A stretch of 64,000 nucleotides of DNA from the NCBI RefSeq assembly GCF_019038465.1, contig NZ_JAFKRH010000031.1, forward strand, positions 1 through 64,000, written 5' to 3'. Below the pieces are notes generated by a model. The model saw nothing but the letters and a program-made list of their open reading frames with translations, made no database searches and had not been told where the DNA came from. Below are positions 7,892 through 17,342 of the stretch, one piece after another. Numbering within the stretch: position 1 is the first letter of the stretch; each line of letters opens with the position of its first letter. This stretch comes from Synechococcus sp. CCY 0621. GTDB lineage: Bacteria > Cyanobacteriota > Cyanobacteriia > PCC-6307 > Cyanobiaceae. A program made the position numbers and the translations under genes.

Positions 7892-8919
7892 CCCTCCTGC
7901 TGGCGGGCGACATCGGTGGCACCAAGACCCTGCTGAGCCTCTGGCGCTCTGGCAGCGACGGGCTCGAACGGCTGGTGGAGGAGCGCTTCGTCTCGGCGGC
8001 CTGGGACGACCTGGCTCCGATGGTGCGCCACTTCCTGGCCACCGCCGGAGTGGCTGGCGGAACGCCTCCCGCCGCCGCCTGTTTCGCCGTGGCCGGACCG
8101 GTGGAAGGGGGGCAGGCCCAGCTCACCAACCTCCCCTGGCGCCTCGACACGGACGGCCTGGCCCGCAGCTGCGGTCTGGCGAATCTGGAGCTGGTCAACG
8201 ACTTCGCCGTGCTCATCTACGGCCTTCCCCATCTCGAGGCCGCCCAGGTGGCGCCCGTGCGGGAGGGTCGCCGCGACCCGCAGGCGCCACTGCTGGTGCT
8301 GGGGGCCGGCACTGGGCTGGGGGTGGCCATGGGCCTGCCCACCGGCGCTGGTCTGCGGGCCATCCCCAGCGAAGCGGCCCATGGGGAATTCGCCCCCCGG
8401 TGCCAGCCGGAGTGGGAGCTGAAGCAGTGGCTTAAAGACGATCTGGACCTCGAACGGGTCTCGATCGAGCGGGTGGTCAGCGGTACGGGCCTGGGCCATG
8501 TGGCCCGCTGGTTGCTCGGCTGCCGCCACCCCGACGGCGACCATCCCCTCAGCGCCAGGGCCCGGCTCTGGCGCGACGCCGGCGATGGGCCCGCACGCGC
8601 CGACCTGCCCGCCGAGGTGGCCATGGCCGCCGCCGCCGGCGACCGACTGGCGGCCGACGCCCTGGACCTGTGGCTGGGTGCGTATGGCAGCGTCTGCGGT
8701 GATCTGGCCCTGGCCTCCCTGAGTCGGGGTGGGCTCTGGCTGGCGGGGGGCACGGCCGCCAAGCTGCTCGACAGCCTGCGCACGCCCTCCTTCCTGGAGC
8801 CCTTCCTGAACAAGGGCCGGCTGCGCTCCACCCTGGAGCCCATGCCGATCACCGCCGTGCTGGATCCGGGGGTGGGCAGCTTCAGCGCCGCCTGCCGGGC
8901 CCGGATGCTGCTGGGCTGA
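7888..8919 (+). CDS. glk: Glucokinase
   Basis: It phosphorylates glucose with ATP to glucose-6-phosphate, feeding glycogen turnover and the oxidative pentose phosphate pathway. The 343-residue protein is of the bacterial Glk family: phosphate-binding LAGDIGGTKT at residues 5-14, substrate motif LVNDFAVLIYGL, adenosine-side LGAGTGLGVAMG, and EAAHGEFAP. The ATGA overlap with thrS shows translational coupling; the two functions are unrelated, so this is probably compact packing. Confidence 0.93.
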   Translation: MTLLLAGDIGGTKTLLSLWRSGSDGLERLVEERFVSAAWDDLAPMVRHFLATAGVAGGTPPAAACFAVAGPVEGGQAQLTNLPWRLDTDGLARSCGLANLELVNDFAVLIYGLPHLEAAQVAPVREGRRDPQAPLLVLGAGTGLGVAMGLPTGAGLRAIPSEAAHGEFAPRCQPEWELKQWLKDDLDLERVSIERVVSGTGLGHVARWLLGCRHPDGDHPLSARARLWRDAGDGPARADLPAEVAMAAAAGDRLAADALDLWLGAYGSVCGDLALASLSRGGLWLAGGTAAKLLDSLRTPSFLEPFLNKGRLRSTLEPMPITAVLDPGVGSFSAACRARMLLG

Positions 8920-8972
8920 GGCCAGCACAGCAAAGCGTCGGCTGCAACACTGAGCCCAACGACAGGTCACGT

Positions 8973-9947
8973 ATGGTCCGGCCCCAGATCGGCCAGGGGG
9001 TGGTGGTGGAGGTTCCGGCCACCACAGCCAACATCGGCCCGGGATTCGACTGCCTCGGCGCTGCCCTGGCGCTCGGCAACCGCTTCGAACTGCGCGTGAT
9101 CGAGGGGGGCGGTGAGCGCTTCGAGCTGATCATCGAGGGCCCGGAGGGGGCCCACCTGCGTGGCGGACCCGACAACCTCGTCTACCGCTCGGCCCAGCGG
9201 GTCTGGCGGGAGGTGGGCCTGGAGGCCGTGGCCCTGGAGGCGCGGGTGCAGCTGGCCGTGCCACCCGCCCGGGGTCTGGGCAGCAGCGCGACCGCCATCG
9301 TGGCGGGCCTGATCGGCGCCAACGCGCTGGTGGGGGAGCCGCTCAGCCGGGAAAAACTGCTGGAGCTGGCCATCGACATCGAAGGCCATCCCGACAATGT
9401 CGTTCCTTCTCTGCTGGGGGGCCTGTGCCTGACGGCGCGGGCCGCCTCCCATCGCTGGCGGGTGGTGCGCTGCGAGTGGAACCCACTGGTGAAGGCGGTG
9501 GTGGCGATTCCCACGATCCGGTTGAGCACCAGCGAGGCACGCCGCGCCATGCCCCGCAGCATCCCGATCAGCGATGCGGTGATGAATCTGGGGGCCCTCA
9601 CCCTGCTGCTGCAGGGGCTGCGCACCGGCAACGGCGACCTGATCGCCGATGGCATGCACGACCGCATCCACGAGCCCTACCGCTGGGGGCTGATCCAGGG
9701 GGGCCGTGCCGTGCGTGAAGCGGCCCTGGAGGCCGGCGCCTGGGGCTGTGTGATCAGCGGCGCCGGACCCAGCCTGCTGGCCCTGGCCCCCGCCGGCTGC
9801 GCCGAGGCGGTGGGGGAGGCCATGACCCGCGCCTGGCAGGGGGAGGGGGTGAGCAGCCACAGCGCCGTGCTTGGAGTCCAGGATGGCGGCAGCAGCTGGG
9901 CTCCCCTGGCCGAGGGGAGCCGCCCACAGGCCATCGCGGGCGACTAG
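8973..9947 (+). CDS. thrB: Homoserine kinase
   Basis: A GHMP-family kinase that phosphorylates L-homoserine, the penultimate step of threonine synthesis. The 324-residue product has the N-terminal VEVPATTANIGPGFDCLG motif, the ATP-binding PPARGLGSSATAI loop near residue 92, and the C-terminal GAGPSLLAL motif. The start ATG lies 53 bases after glk. Threonyl-tRNA synthetase lies two genes upstream, so threonine supply and use sit together here. Confidence 0.95.
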   Translation: MVRPQIGQGVVVEVPATTANIGPGFDCLGAALALGNRFELRVIEGGGERFELIIEGPEGAHLRGGPDNLVYRSAQRVWREVGLEAVALEARVQLAVPPARGLGSSATAIVAGLIGANALVGEPLSREKLLELAIDIEGHPDNVVPSLLGGLCLTARAASHRWRVVRCEWNPLVKAVVAIPTIRLSTSEARRAMPRSIPISDAVMNLGALTLLLQGLRTGNGDLIADGMHDRIHEPYRWGLIQGGRAVREAALEAGAWGCVISGAGPSLLALAPAGCAEAVGEAMTRAWQGEGVSSHSAVLGVQDGGSSWAPLAEGSRPQAIAGD

Positions 9948-9956
9948 AACAGCCCC

Positions 9957-9976
9957 GCTGAGTAGATCTACTCAGC
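9957..9976 (+). promoter_or_regulatory. 20-base perfect palindrome between thrB and ndhD
   Basis: GCTGAGTAGATCTACTCAGC is self-complementary across all 20 bases, begins 9 bases after the thrB stop and lies about 80 bases before the ndhD start. As RNA it could fold as an 8-base stem closed by a GATC loop, but no T-tract follows, so a terminator is less likely than an operator for a dimeric regulator. It does not fit NtcA (GTA-N8-TAC), because the spacing here is GTA-N4-TAC. Confidence 0.45.
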
Positions 9977-10057
9977 TGATAGGCTCTGCCGCTTCGGGGC
10001 AACCTCCCTGGAGGCCGCCTCGACCGCCATACTTCCTGCCTGGAGCACCCCTCAGTG

Positions 10058-11653
10058 ATGGACGCCAGCCTGCCTCTTTCGCTCGCGTCCTCTTCGTTAC
10101 CTTCCGTCCTGCCTGAGGGTGGTGCTTTTCCCTGGCTCAGCCTGATCGTGCTGCTGCCAGCCACCGCGGCGCTGGTGATGCCGCTGCTGCCCGGTGATGG
10201 CAGCGATCCCCGCCTGCCACGCACGTTTGCCCTGGGGGTGCTCGGGGTGGATTTCGCCCTGATCCTGTGGGTGTTCGCCCGCCATTTCGATGGCGGCCTG
10301 TCGGAACTGCAGCTGGTGGAGCGGGTGTCCTGGGTGCCGGCCCTCGGCCTGGAGTGGTCCCTGGCGGCCGATGGTCTCTCGGCCCCGCTGGTGGTGCTCA
10401 GTGGGCTTGTCACCCTGTTGTCGGTGGCGGCCAGCTGGAACATCCGCCTCAAGACGCGCCTCTATTTCGGGCTGCTCCTGGTCCAGGCCACCGCCCAGAG
10501 CCTGGTGTTCCTCTCCCAGGATTTCCTGCTGTTCTTCCTGGCCTGGGAGCTGGAACTGGTGCCTGTCTACCTGCTGATCGCCATCTGGGGCGGCAAGCAG
10601 CGCCAGTACGCCGCGACCAAGTTCATTCTCTACACCGCCACCGCCTCCCTGCTGATCCTGATCAGCGGCCTGGCCCTGGCCCTCTCCGGCGATAGTTTCA
10701 CCCTCAACCTCAGCGAACTGGCGGCCCGCTCCCCCGGGGGCACCTTCGGCCTGCTCTGTTATCTGGGCTTCCTGGTGGGTTTCGGTGTGAAGTTGCCGAT
10801 GTTCCCTCTGCACACCTGGTTGCCCGATGCCCACGGCGAGGCCAACGCGCCGGTGTCGATGTTGTTGGCGGGCGTGCTGCTGAAGATGGGGGGCTATGCC
10901 CTGCTGCGCTTCAACGTGCAGATGCTTCCCGAGGTGCATCTGCGCCTGGCCCCGGCCCTGATCGTGCTCGGCATCATCAACATCGTCTATGGGGCGCTGA
11001 ACGCCTTTGCCCAGGACAACGTCAAGCGCCGCATCGCCTGCAGTTCGGTGAGTCACATGGGCTTCGTGCTGCTGGGCATCGGCGCCATCGATGCCCTCGG
11101 CATGAGCGGCGCCATGCTGCAGATGATCAGCCATGGCCTGATCGCCGCGGCGATGTTCTTCGTCACCGGCGTCTTTTACGAGCGCACCGAAACCCTCTCG
11201 ATTCCCAACATGGGTGGCCTGGCCAAGGTGCTGCCGATCACCTTCGCCTTCTTCCTGGCCAGCTCCCTGGCCTCCCTGGCCCTGCCGGGAATGAGCGGCT
11301 TCATCAGTGAGATCACCGTCTTCCTCGGTGTCACTTCCTACGAGGGCTTCACGATTGGCTTCCGTGTCATCGCCATCTTCCTGGCCGCCATCGGCCTGGT
11401 GCTCACCCCCGTCTATCTGCTTTCCCTGTGCCGGCGGGTCTTCTTCGGTCCACGCATCCCGGCGCTGGCGGTGGTGGGCGACATGAAGCCCCGCGAGCTT
11501 GTCATCGGACTCACCCTGCTGGTGCCCACCCTGGTGATCGGCTTCTGGCCGCGGGTGGCCATCAACCTGTACGAGGCCAGCACCAACGGCCTGGCGTCCG
11601 AACTGGCCAGCCATGGGGCCGTGGCCATGGGACGGTTGGCCGCCCTCGGCTGA
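10058..11653 (+). CDS. ndhD: NDH-1 subunit NdhD (NAD(P)H-quinone oxidoreductase chain 4)
   Basis: A proton-pumping antiporter-like membrane subunit of the cyanobacterial NDH-1 complex, which takes electrons from ferredoxin to plastoquinone in respiration and cyclic electron flow. The 531-residue product has some 14 hydrophobic segments. The conserved charged sites are present: [14 protein letters not shown] with its membrane Glu, the TKFILYT lysine, and the [20 protein letters not shown] segment. ATG is used; an in-frame GTG lies directly before it. Several ndhD paralogs exist in cyanobacteria (D1/D2 for respiration, D3/D4 for CO2 uptake), and I cannot assign the exact type. Confidence 0.92.
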   Translation: MDASLPLSLASSSLPSVLPEGGAFPWLSLIVLLPATAALVMPLLPGDGSDPRLPRTFALGVLGVDFALILWVFARHFDGGLSELQLVERVSWVPALGLEWSLAADGLSAPLVVLSGLVTLLSVAASWNIRLKTRLYFGLLLVQATAQSLVFLSQDFLLFFLAWELELVPVYLLIAIWGGKQRQYAATKFILYTATASLLILISGLALALSGDSFTLNLSELAARSPGGTFGLLCYLGFLVGFGVKLPMFPLHTWLPDAHGEANAPVSMLLAGVLLKMGGYALLRFNVQMLPEVHLRLAPALIVLGIINIVYGALNAFAQDNVKRRIACSSVSHMGFVLLGIGAIDALGMSGAMLQMISHGLIAAAMFFVTGVFYERTETLSIPNMGGLAKVLPITFAFFLASSLASLALPGMSGFISEITVFLGVTSYEGFTIGFRVIAIFLAAIGLVLTPVYLLSLCRRVFFGPRIPALAVVGDMKPRELVIGLTLLVPTLVIGFWPRVAINLYEASTNGLASELASHGAVAMGRLAALG

Positions 11654-11714
11654 CCCGCCATCCGGCACCGGGGTGGGCTGAAATGGGGTCTTCCATCGAA
11701 GCGGCCACCCGGCG

Positions 11715-13829
11715 ATGACCAGCACCCTCCAGAGTCCCCCTGCCCTGCTGGCCGGAGAGGGTCTGCCCCGCTTCGAGGCCATCACCCCCGACCAGGTGAG
11801 GGCCCACATCCCTGAACTGCTGAGCGGCCTGCAGGCGGAGCTGGACCGGGTGGAGACCGACCTGGCGGCGGCCGCCGCCGCGGCGCGGCCCCTGAGCTGG
11901 GCTGAAGTGATGGATCCCCTGCACCGCCTGGGCGAACGGCTGCGCTGGAGCTGGGGGGTGGTGAGCCACCTCAACGGCGTCTGCAACAGCCCCGAACTGC
12001 GGGAGGCCCACGCCAGCCAACAGGCGGCGGTCGTGGCCTTCGGCAACCGTGCCGGCCAGAGCCGGGTGCTGTTCGAGGCCCTGCGGACCCTGCAGAGCCA
12101 GGGGGGGCTGGATGCCACCCAGGAGCGGATCCTCACGGCGGAACTGCGGGACATGGAGCTGCGAGGCGTGGGCCTGGAGGGCGCCGCCCAGGAGGCCTTC
12201 AACGCCGCCAGCCAGGAGCTGGCGGAGCTGGCTACGGCCTTCGGCAACCGGGTGCTGGATGCCACCAACGGCTGGACCCTGAAGCTCACCGACCCGGACG
12301 AGGTGGAGGGACTGCCCGAAAGCCTCAGGGAGCAGCTGGCCCAGGCCGCCCGCGACGCTGGCGATGGCCAGGCCACGGCCGCTGCGGGGCCCTGGTTGCT
12401 GGGGCTCGACATGCCCCGCTTTGGCCCTTTCCTGAAGTACAGCCGCCGCCGCGACCTGCGTGAAATCGCCTACAAGGCCCATGTGAGTCGCGCCTCGGGC
12501 GAATCCGATGGCAACTGGCCGGCGATCGAGCGGATTCTCACCCTGCGTCGGCAGCAGGCCCAGCAGCTCGGCCATGGCTCCTGGGCCGAGGTGAGCCTGG
12601 CGTCCAAGATGGCCGGCTCAGTGGCGGAGGTGGAGGCCCTGCTGGAGGACCTGCGCACCGCGGCCTACCCGGTGGCCCTGCTGGAACTGGAAGCGTTGCG
12701 CGCCTGCGCGGCCCGGGAGGGGGCGGCTGAAGCGGCGGATCTCAAACCCTGGGACGTCAGCTTCTGGGCCGAGGTGCGACGCCAGGAGGCCTTCGATCTC
12801 GACAGCGAGGCCCTGCGGCCCTGGTTCCCCCTGCCCCGGGTGCTCGATGGGCTGTTCGGCCTCTGCGATCGCCTGTTCGGCATCCACATCCACCCCGCCG
12901 ATGGCGAGGCGCCCGTCTGGCATCCGGATGTGCGTTTCTTCCGCGTCGATGACGCCGGCAGTGGCGAGCCGCTGGCGGCCTTCTATCTGGATCCCTACAG
13001 CCGGCCGGGCAGCAAGCGCGGCGGCGCCTGGATGGACGAGTGCCTTGTGCGCTCGCTGGATGCCGCGGGGCAACCCGTGCTGCCGGTGGCCTACCTGATC
13101 TGCAACCAGAGCCCGCCGGTGGGTGAGACCCCCAGCCTGATGACCTTCGAGGAGGTGGAGACCCTGTTCCACGAATTCGGCCACGGGCTCCAGCACATGC
13201 TCACCACCGTCGAGCGCCCCCAGGCGGCCGGCATCAACAACGTGGAGTGGGATGCCGTCGAGCTGCCCAGCCAGTTCATGGAGAACTGGTGCTACGACCA
13301 CGCCACCTTGATGGGCATGGCCCGCCACTGGCAGAGCGGCGAACCGCTGCCGGAGGTGGAGTTCGCCAAGCTCCAGGCCGCCCGCACCTTCATGGGCGGT
13401 GCCGCCACGCTGCGACAGGTGCACTTCGCCCTCACCGACCTGCGGCTGCACAGCCAATGGACGCCGGAGTGCGGCAGGACGCCGGAGCAGCTGCGCCGGG
13501 AGATCGCCACCACCACCACCGTGCTGGAGCCGATCGAGGAGGACGCCTTCCTCTGCTCCTTCGGCCACATCTTTGCCGGTGGGTACTCCGCCGGCTACTA
13601 CTCCTACAAGTGGGCCGAGGTGCTCAGCGCCGATGCCTTCAGCGCCTTTGAGGAGGTGGGCCTGGAGAACGAGGCGGCGATCCAGGCCACCGGCCGCCGC
13701 TTCCGCGAGACGGTGCTCAGCCTCGGTGGCAGCCGCCACCCCGGCGAGGTGTTCGAATCTTTCCGGGGCCGGGCCCCCAGCCCGGAGGCCCTGATCCGGC
13801 ACTCGGGGCTGGTGGCGGCCGGGGGCTGA
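11715..13829 (+). CDS. prlC: Oligopeptidase A-like M3 metallopeptidase
   Basis: A 704-residue cytosolic zinc peptidase of family M3 that degrades short peptides, including cleaved signal peptides in E. coli. The zinc/catalytic signature TLFHEFGHGLQHML lies near residue 483, with the third-ligand region ENWCYDHATLM downstream. The C-terminus has YYSYKWAEVLSADAF, typical of PrlC. The length matches the family. It follows ndhD by 61 bases. Confidence 0.93.
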   Translation: MTSTLQSPPALLAGEGLPRFEAITPDQVRAHIPELLSGLQAELDRVETDLAAAAAAARPLSWAEVMDPLHRLGERLRWSWGVVSHLNGVCNSPELREAHASQQAAVVAFGNRAGQSRVLFEALRTLQSQGGLDATQERILTAELRDMELRGVGLEGAAQEAFNAASQELAELATAFGNRVLDATNGWTLKLTDPDEVEGLPESLREQLAQAARDAGDGQATAAAGPWLLGLDMPRFGPFLKYSRRRDLREIAYKAHVSRASGESDGNWPAIERILTLRRQQAQQLGHGSWAEVSLASKMAGSVAEVEALLEDLRTAAYPVALLELEALRACAAREGAAEAADLKPWDVSFWAEVRRQEAFDLDSEALRPWFPLPRVLDGLFGLCDRLFGIHIHPADGEAPVWHPDVRFFRVDDAGSGEPLAAFYLDPYSRPGSKRGGAWMDECLVRSLDAAGQPVLPVAYLICNQSPPVGETPSLMTFEEVETLFHEFGHGLQHMLTTVERPQAAGINNVEWDAVELPSQFMENWCYDHATLMGMARHWQSGEPLPEVEFAKLQAARTFMGGAATLRQVHFALTDLRLHSQWTPECGRTPEQLRREIATTTTVLEPIEEDAFLCSFGHIFAGGYSAGYYSYKWAEVLSADAFSAFEEVGLENEAAIQATGRRFRETVLSLGGSRHPGEVFESFRGRAPSPEALIRHSGLVAAGG

Positions 13830-13902
13830 GGGCGGTGGCCTCGATAGCCTGATTCGGGACATATCCATACCCGGTGATGCCCCCTCCCCTGGCCGGAGAC
13901 AG

Positions 13903-15153
13903 ATGATCGGAGCCCAGCGAATCCTGGTGCTGGGCGCTGGCTTTGCCGGACTCTGGAGTGCCCTTGCGGCCGCTCGGCAGCTTGACTTGATGGGGATCGG
14001 CCCTGACACCATCGAGGTGCTGCTCGTCAACCGTGATGCCTTCCATGGCCTTCGCGTGCGCAACTACGAGGCCGACCTCTCGTCGCTGAGGATTCCGCTG
14101 GAGGCGGTGCTGGCTCCTGCCGATGTGCACTGGCTGGTGGGGGAGGTGGGCCACCTGGACACGGCCGCCCACACCGTCAGCGTGCTGAGCGAGGCGGGCC
14201 CCCAGGACCTTGCCTACGACCGGCTGGTCTTTGCCCTGGGCAGCCAGCTGCTGCGGCCTCCGGTCCCCGGCCTGGCCGAGCACGGCTTCGATGTGGACAC
14301 CTATGCCGGCGCCTCCCGGCTCGCGCAGCACCTGGAGGCCCTGGCGGAACGTCCCGAGGGTCCGGGCCGCTTCACGGCCGTGGTGGTGGGGGCCGGCCTG
14401 ACCGGAATCGAGGCCGCCTGCGAGCTGCCGGCACGGCTGCGGGCCGTGCAGGAGCGCGCCGCTCTGGCCGGGCCGGTGCGCGTCGTGCTGGTGGACCACA
14501 ACCCCCAGGTGGGCTCCGACATGGGGGACTCGGCCCGGCCCGTGATCGAAGAGGCCCTGGCCGCCCTGGGCGTGGAGCTGCGGCTCGGGGTCCGGGTGGA
14601 CGGCCTCGATGGGTCGTCGATCCGCTTCGATTCCGGCGAAGTCATCGCAACGGAGACGGTGCTCTGGTGTGCCGGCATGCGGGCCAGTCCGCTGGCGGCC
14701 GGCTGTGGCGTGCCCACCGATGCCCTCGGCCGGCTGCCGGTTGACGCCGCTCTGCGGGTCGAGGGGCTGAGCGGTGTGTTCGCCGCCGGTGACAGTGCCC
14801 GCCTGGCCCTGGAGGACGGCCACAGCACGGTCATGTCCTGTCAGCACGGCCGGCCCATGGGCCGGTTCGCCGGGCACAACGCCGTCTGCGATCTTCTGGG
14901 TCTGCCGCTGTTGCCGCTGCGGATCGACTGGTACACGACCATCCTGGATCTGGGTCCCTGGGGGGCCCTTTACACCGAGGGCTGGTACCGCCAGGTCGTC
15001 GCCACCGGGGAGACGGCCAAACGCACCAAACGGCTGATCAATGGCGAGCGCATCGTCCCGCCCCTGACCGGGGACCGGGCTGAAATCCTCGCCGCTTCGG
15101 CTCCGGTGGTCCAGCGCCCACCACCGCTCCAGCCCGAGGGGAGGCAGCCGTGA
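13903..15153 (+). CDS. NDH-2-like pyridine nucleotide-dependent flavoprotein
   Basis: A 416-residue FAD/NAD(P) oxidoreductase of the type II NADH dehydrogenase family, which oxidises NAD(P)H toward membrane quinones without pumping protons. The FAD fold opens with ILVLGAGFAGLWSA (GxGxxG), the NAD-binding fold has AVVVGAGLTGIEAACEL near residue 162, and the second FAD contact is GVFAAGDSARL near 290. The C-terminus lacks an obvious transmembrane helix. Its stop overlaps the next gene by four bases (GTGA), linking it to a membrane-anchored disulfide reductase. Whether quinone is the acceptor is not shown. Confidence 0.85.
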   Translation: MIGAQRILVLGAGFAGLWSALAAARQLDLMGIGPDTIEVLLVNRDAFHGLRVRNYEADLSSLRIPLEAVLAPADVHWLVGEVGHLDTAAHTVSVLSEAGPQDLAYDRLVFALGSQLLRPPVPGLAEHGFDVDTYAGASRLAQHLEALAERPEGPGRFTAVVVGAGLTGIEAACELPARLRAVQERAALAGPVRVVLVDHNPQVGSDMGDSARPVIEEALAALGVELRLGVRVDGLDGSSIRFDSGEVIATETVLWCAGMRASPLAAGCGVPTDALGRLPVDAALRVEGLSGVFAAGDSARLALEDGHSTVMSCQHGRPMGRFAGHNAVCDLLGLPLLPLRIDWYTTILDLGPWGALYTEGWYRQVVATGETAKRTKRLINGERIVPPLTGDRAEILAASAPVVQRPPPLQPEGRQP

Positions 15154-17342
15154 GCTCCCCAGCCCAGGAGGTTCCCCCCGGCGCACCCTTTGGGCGCCTG
15201 CTGGCGATTGCCCTTGTGCTGGCTGGGGTGATCCTGTTCTTCAGCCAGGGGTGGTATCGCCAACTGGATCTCGCCGCCCTGCAGGCCTCCCGTGCCCAGC
15301 TCGTGGCCTGGCGCCAGGCGGCCCCGCTGGCCACCGCCGCCGGCTACCTGCTGGTGTACGTGCTGGTGACGGGTCTCTCCCTGCCCGGCGCCACCGCGCT
15401 CACGCTGGCGGGCGGCGCCGTCTTCGGCCTGCTGCAGGGCACGGTGCTGGTGTCGCTGGGATCCACCCTCGGCGCCACCGCGGCCTGCCTGCTGGCCCGC
15501 ACCCTGCTGCGGGAGCCGGTGCGGCGCCGCTTCGGCCACCGCCTGGGGCCGATCGAGGCGGGCGTCCGCCGTGACGGGGCCGCCTATCTGCTCAGTCTGC
15601 GGCTGGTGCCGGTGGTGCCGTTTTTCCTGGTGAACCTGCTGATGGGCCTCACCCCCATGCCCCTGCGTTCGTTTGCCGTCGTGTCCCAGCTAGGCATGCT
15701 GCCGGCCACCTTCGTCTACGTGAACGCTGGCACCCAGCTGGCCCAGCTCACCAGCCTGACGGGCTTGCTCTCGCCGGCCCTGGTCGGTTCCTTCGCCCTG
15801 CTGGGCCTGCTGCCCTGGATCGTGAAGCTGCTGCTGGGCCGCTGGCGGCTCTGGCGGCTTTACCGCCCCTGGAGCCGCCCCCGCCACTTCGATCGCAACC
15901 TGATCGTCATTGGTGCCGGGGCGGCTGGCCTCGTCACCGCCTACATCGCCGCGACGGTGCGGGCCAAGGTGACCCTGATCGAGCGGGCCCGCATGGGCGG
16001 CGACTGCCTCAACACCGGCTGCGTGCCCAGCAAGGCCCTGATCAGCTCCGCCCGCCTCGCCGCGCGCCTGCGCCATGCCGACCGCTATGGCCTCAGCTCC
16101 CTCGAGCCCCAGGTGGATCTGCGCCAGGTGCTGGAGCGGGTGCGGCAGAAGGTGGCGGCCATCGCCCCCCACGACAGCGTCGAGCGCTACTCCGCCCTGG
16201 GGGTGGATGTGCGGCTCGGCCAGGCCCGCCTGATCAGCCCGTGGGAGGTGGCGATCACCGCCGCCGATGGCACCGAGACCGTGCTGTCAGCCCGCGCCAT
16301 CGTGCTGGCCACCGGTGCCGCCCCGGTGATCCCTGCGCTGCCCGGCATCGACACGGTGCGGGTGCTCACCAGTGAGACCCTCTGGGACGCCCTGGCGGAG
16401 CACCCATCCCCTGGGCCCAGCCTGGTGGTGCTGGGCGGCGGCCCGATCGGCTGCGAGCTGGCCCAGGCCCTGGCCCAGCTGGGCCTACCGGTGACCCTGC
16501 TGCAACGCAACGCCCGGCTTCTGCCCCGGGAAGATCCTGAGGTGGGGGTGCTGGTGCGCGAGGCGCTGGAGCGCGACGGCGTGCGTGTTCATACCGGTTG
16601 CCGGCTGGAGCGCGTTGAGCCTGGGCCAACCGGGGGCGTGCGGGTGCTGGCCGCGGTGGACGGCGCCGCCCTCCGCTTCGAGGCCGACGAGCTGCTCTGC
16701 GCCGTGGGCCGCCAGGCCCGGCTGGAGGGCCACGGCCTCGAGGCCCTGGGCATCCCCACCGGTCGCACCATCATCACCAGCCCCCACCTGCAGACGCTTT
16801 ACCCCAACATCTACGCCGCCGGAGACGCGGCCGGCCCTTGGCAGTTCACCCACACGGCGGCCCATCAGGCCTGGTACGCGGCCGTGAACGGGTTGTTTGA
16901 TCCGGTGCGCTTCGCCGTCGATGGCCGCGTCATTCCGCGCACCACCTTCACCGATCCGGAGGTGGCCCGGGTGGGGCTGTGCGAGTCGGAGGCGGTGGAG
17001 CAGGGGGTGGCCTTCGAGGTCACCCGCTTCGAGCTGGCCGAGCTGGATCGGGCCATCGTCGAATCGGCCGAGATCGGCTTCGTCAAGGTGCTCACCGTGC
17101 CGGGCAAGGACAGGATCCTGGGGGTCACGATCGTGGCGGAGCAGGCCGGGGAGCTGCTGGCTGAATTCGTCCTTGCGATGAAGTGGAACCTGGGCCTGGG
17201 CAAGGTGATGGGCGCGATCCACGCCTATCCCACCCTCGCCGAAGCCAACAAGTACGCCGCCGGGGCCTGGAAGAAGGCCCATGCCCCCCAGCGCACCCTG
17301 GCCCTACTGGAACGGTTTCATACCTGGCGACGGGGCGGCTGA
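15150..17342 (+). CDS. TVP38/TMEM64 membrane domain fused to pyridine nucleotide-disulfide oxidoreductase
   Basis: A 730-residue two-domain protein. Residues 1-240 form a VTT/TVP38 (DedA-like) membrane domain, with GATALTLAGGAVFG near 80 and RLVPVVPFFLVN near 151. From residue 248 follows a complete flavoprotein disulfide reductase: FAD site LIVIGAGAAGLVTAY, redox pair CLNTGC (Cys286, Cys291), NAD site VVLGGGPIGCELAQ, GDAAGPWQFTHTAAHQ, and the C-terminal HAYPTLAEA that supplies the catalytic His. Such fusions are often annotated as mercuric reductase, but the C-terminal vicinal Cys pair of MerA is missing (it ends WRRGG) and no mer genes adjoin. The substrate is unknown. The 3' end overlaps the convergent tspO-like gene by 39 bases. 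Confidence 0.88.
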   Translation: MSSPAQEVPPGAPFGRLLAIALVLAGVILFFSQGWYRQLDLAALQASRAQLVAWRQAAPLATAAGYLLVYVLVTGLSLPGATALTLAGGAVFGLLQGTVLVSLGSTLGATAACLLARTLLREPVRRRFGHRLGPIEAGVRRDGAAYLLSLRLVPVVPFFLVNLLMGLTPMPLRSFAVVSQLGMLPATFVYVNAGTQLAQLTSLTGLLSPALVGSFALLGLLPWIVKLLLGRWRLWRLYRPWSRPRHFDRNLIVIGAGAAGLVTAYIAATVRAKVTLIERARMGGDCLNTGCVPSKALISSARLAARLRHADRYGLSSLEPQVDLRQVLERVRQKVAAIAPHDSVERYSALGVDVRLGQARLISPWEVAITAADGTETVLSARAIVLATGAAPVIPALPGIDTVRVLTSETLWDALAEHPSPGPSLVVLGGGPIGCELAQALAQLGLPVTLLQRNARLLPREDPEVGVLVREALERDGVRVHTGCRLERVEPGPTGGVRVLAAVDGAALRFEADELLCAVGRQARLEGHGLEALGIPTGRTIITSPHLQTLYPNIYAAGDAAGPWQFTHTAAHQAWYAAVNGLFDPVRFAVDGRVIPRTTFTDPEVARVGLCESEAVEQGVAFEVTRFELAELDRAIVESAEIGFVKVLTVPGKDRILGVTIVAEQAGELLAEFVLAMKWNLGLGKVMGAIHAYPTLAEANKYAAGAWKKAHAPQRTLALLERFHTWRRGG

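Noticed and set aside
10097-12412. Long minus-strand open frame across ndhD and prlC
   Set aside because: The translation is low-complexity (Gln/His/Gly/Ala-rich) and antisense to two well-recognised genes; long shadow frames are expected at this GC content.
15150-17342. Mercuric reductase
   Set aside because: The CxxxxC flavoprotein core is similar, but the C-terminal vicinal Cys pair and the N-terminal metal-binding domain are missing and no mer genes are nearby.
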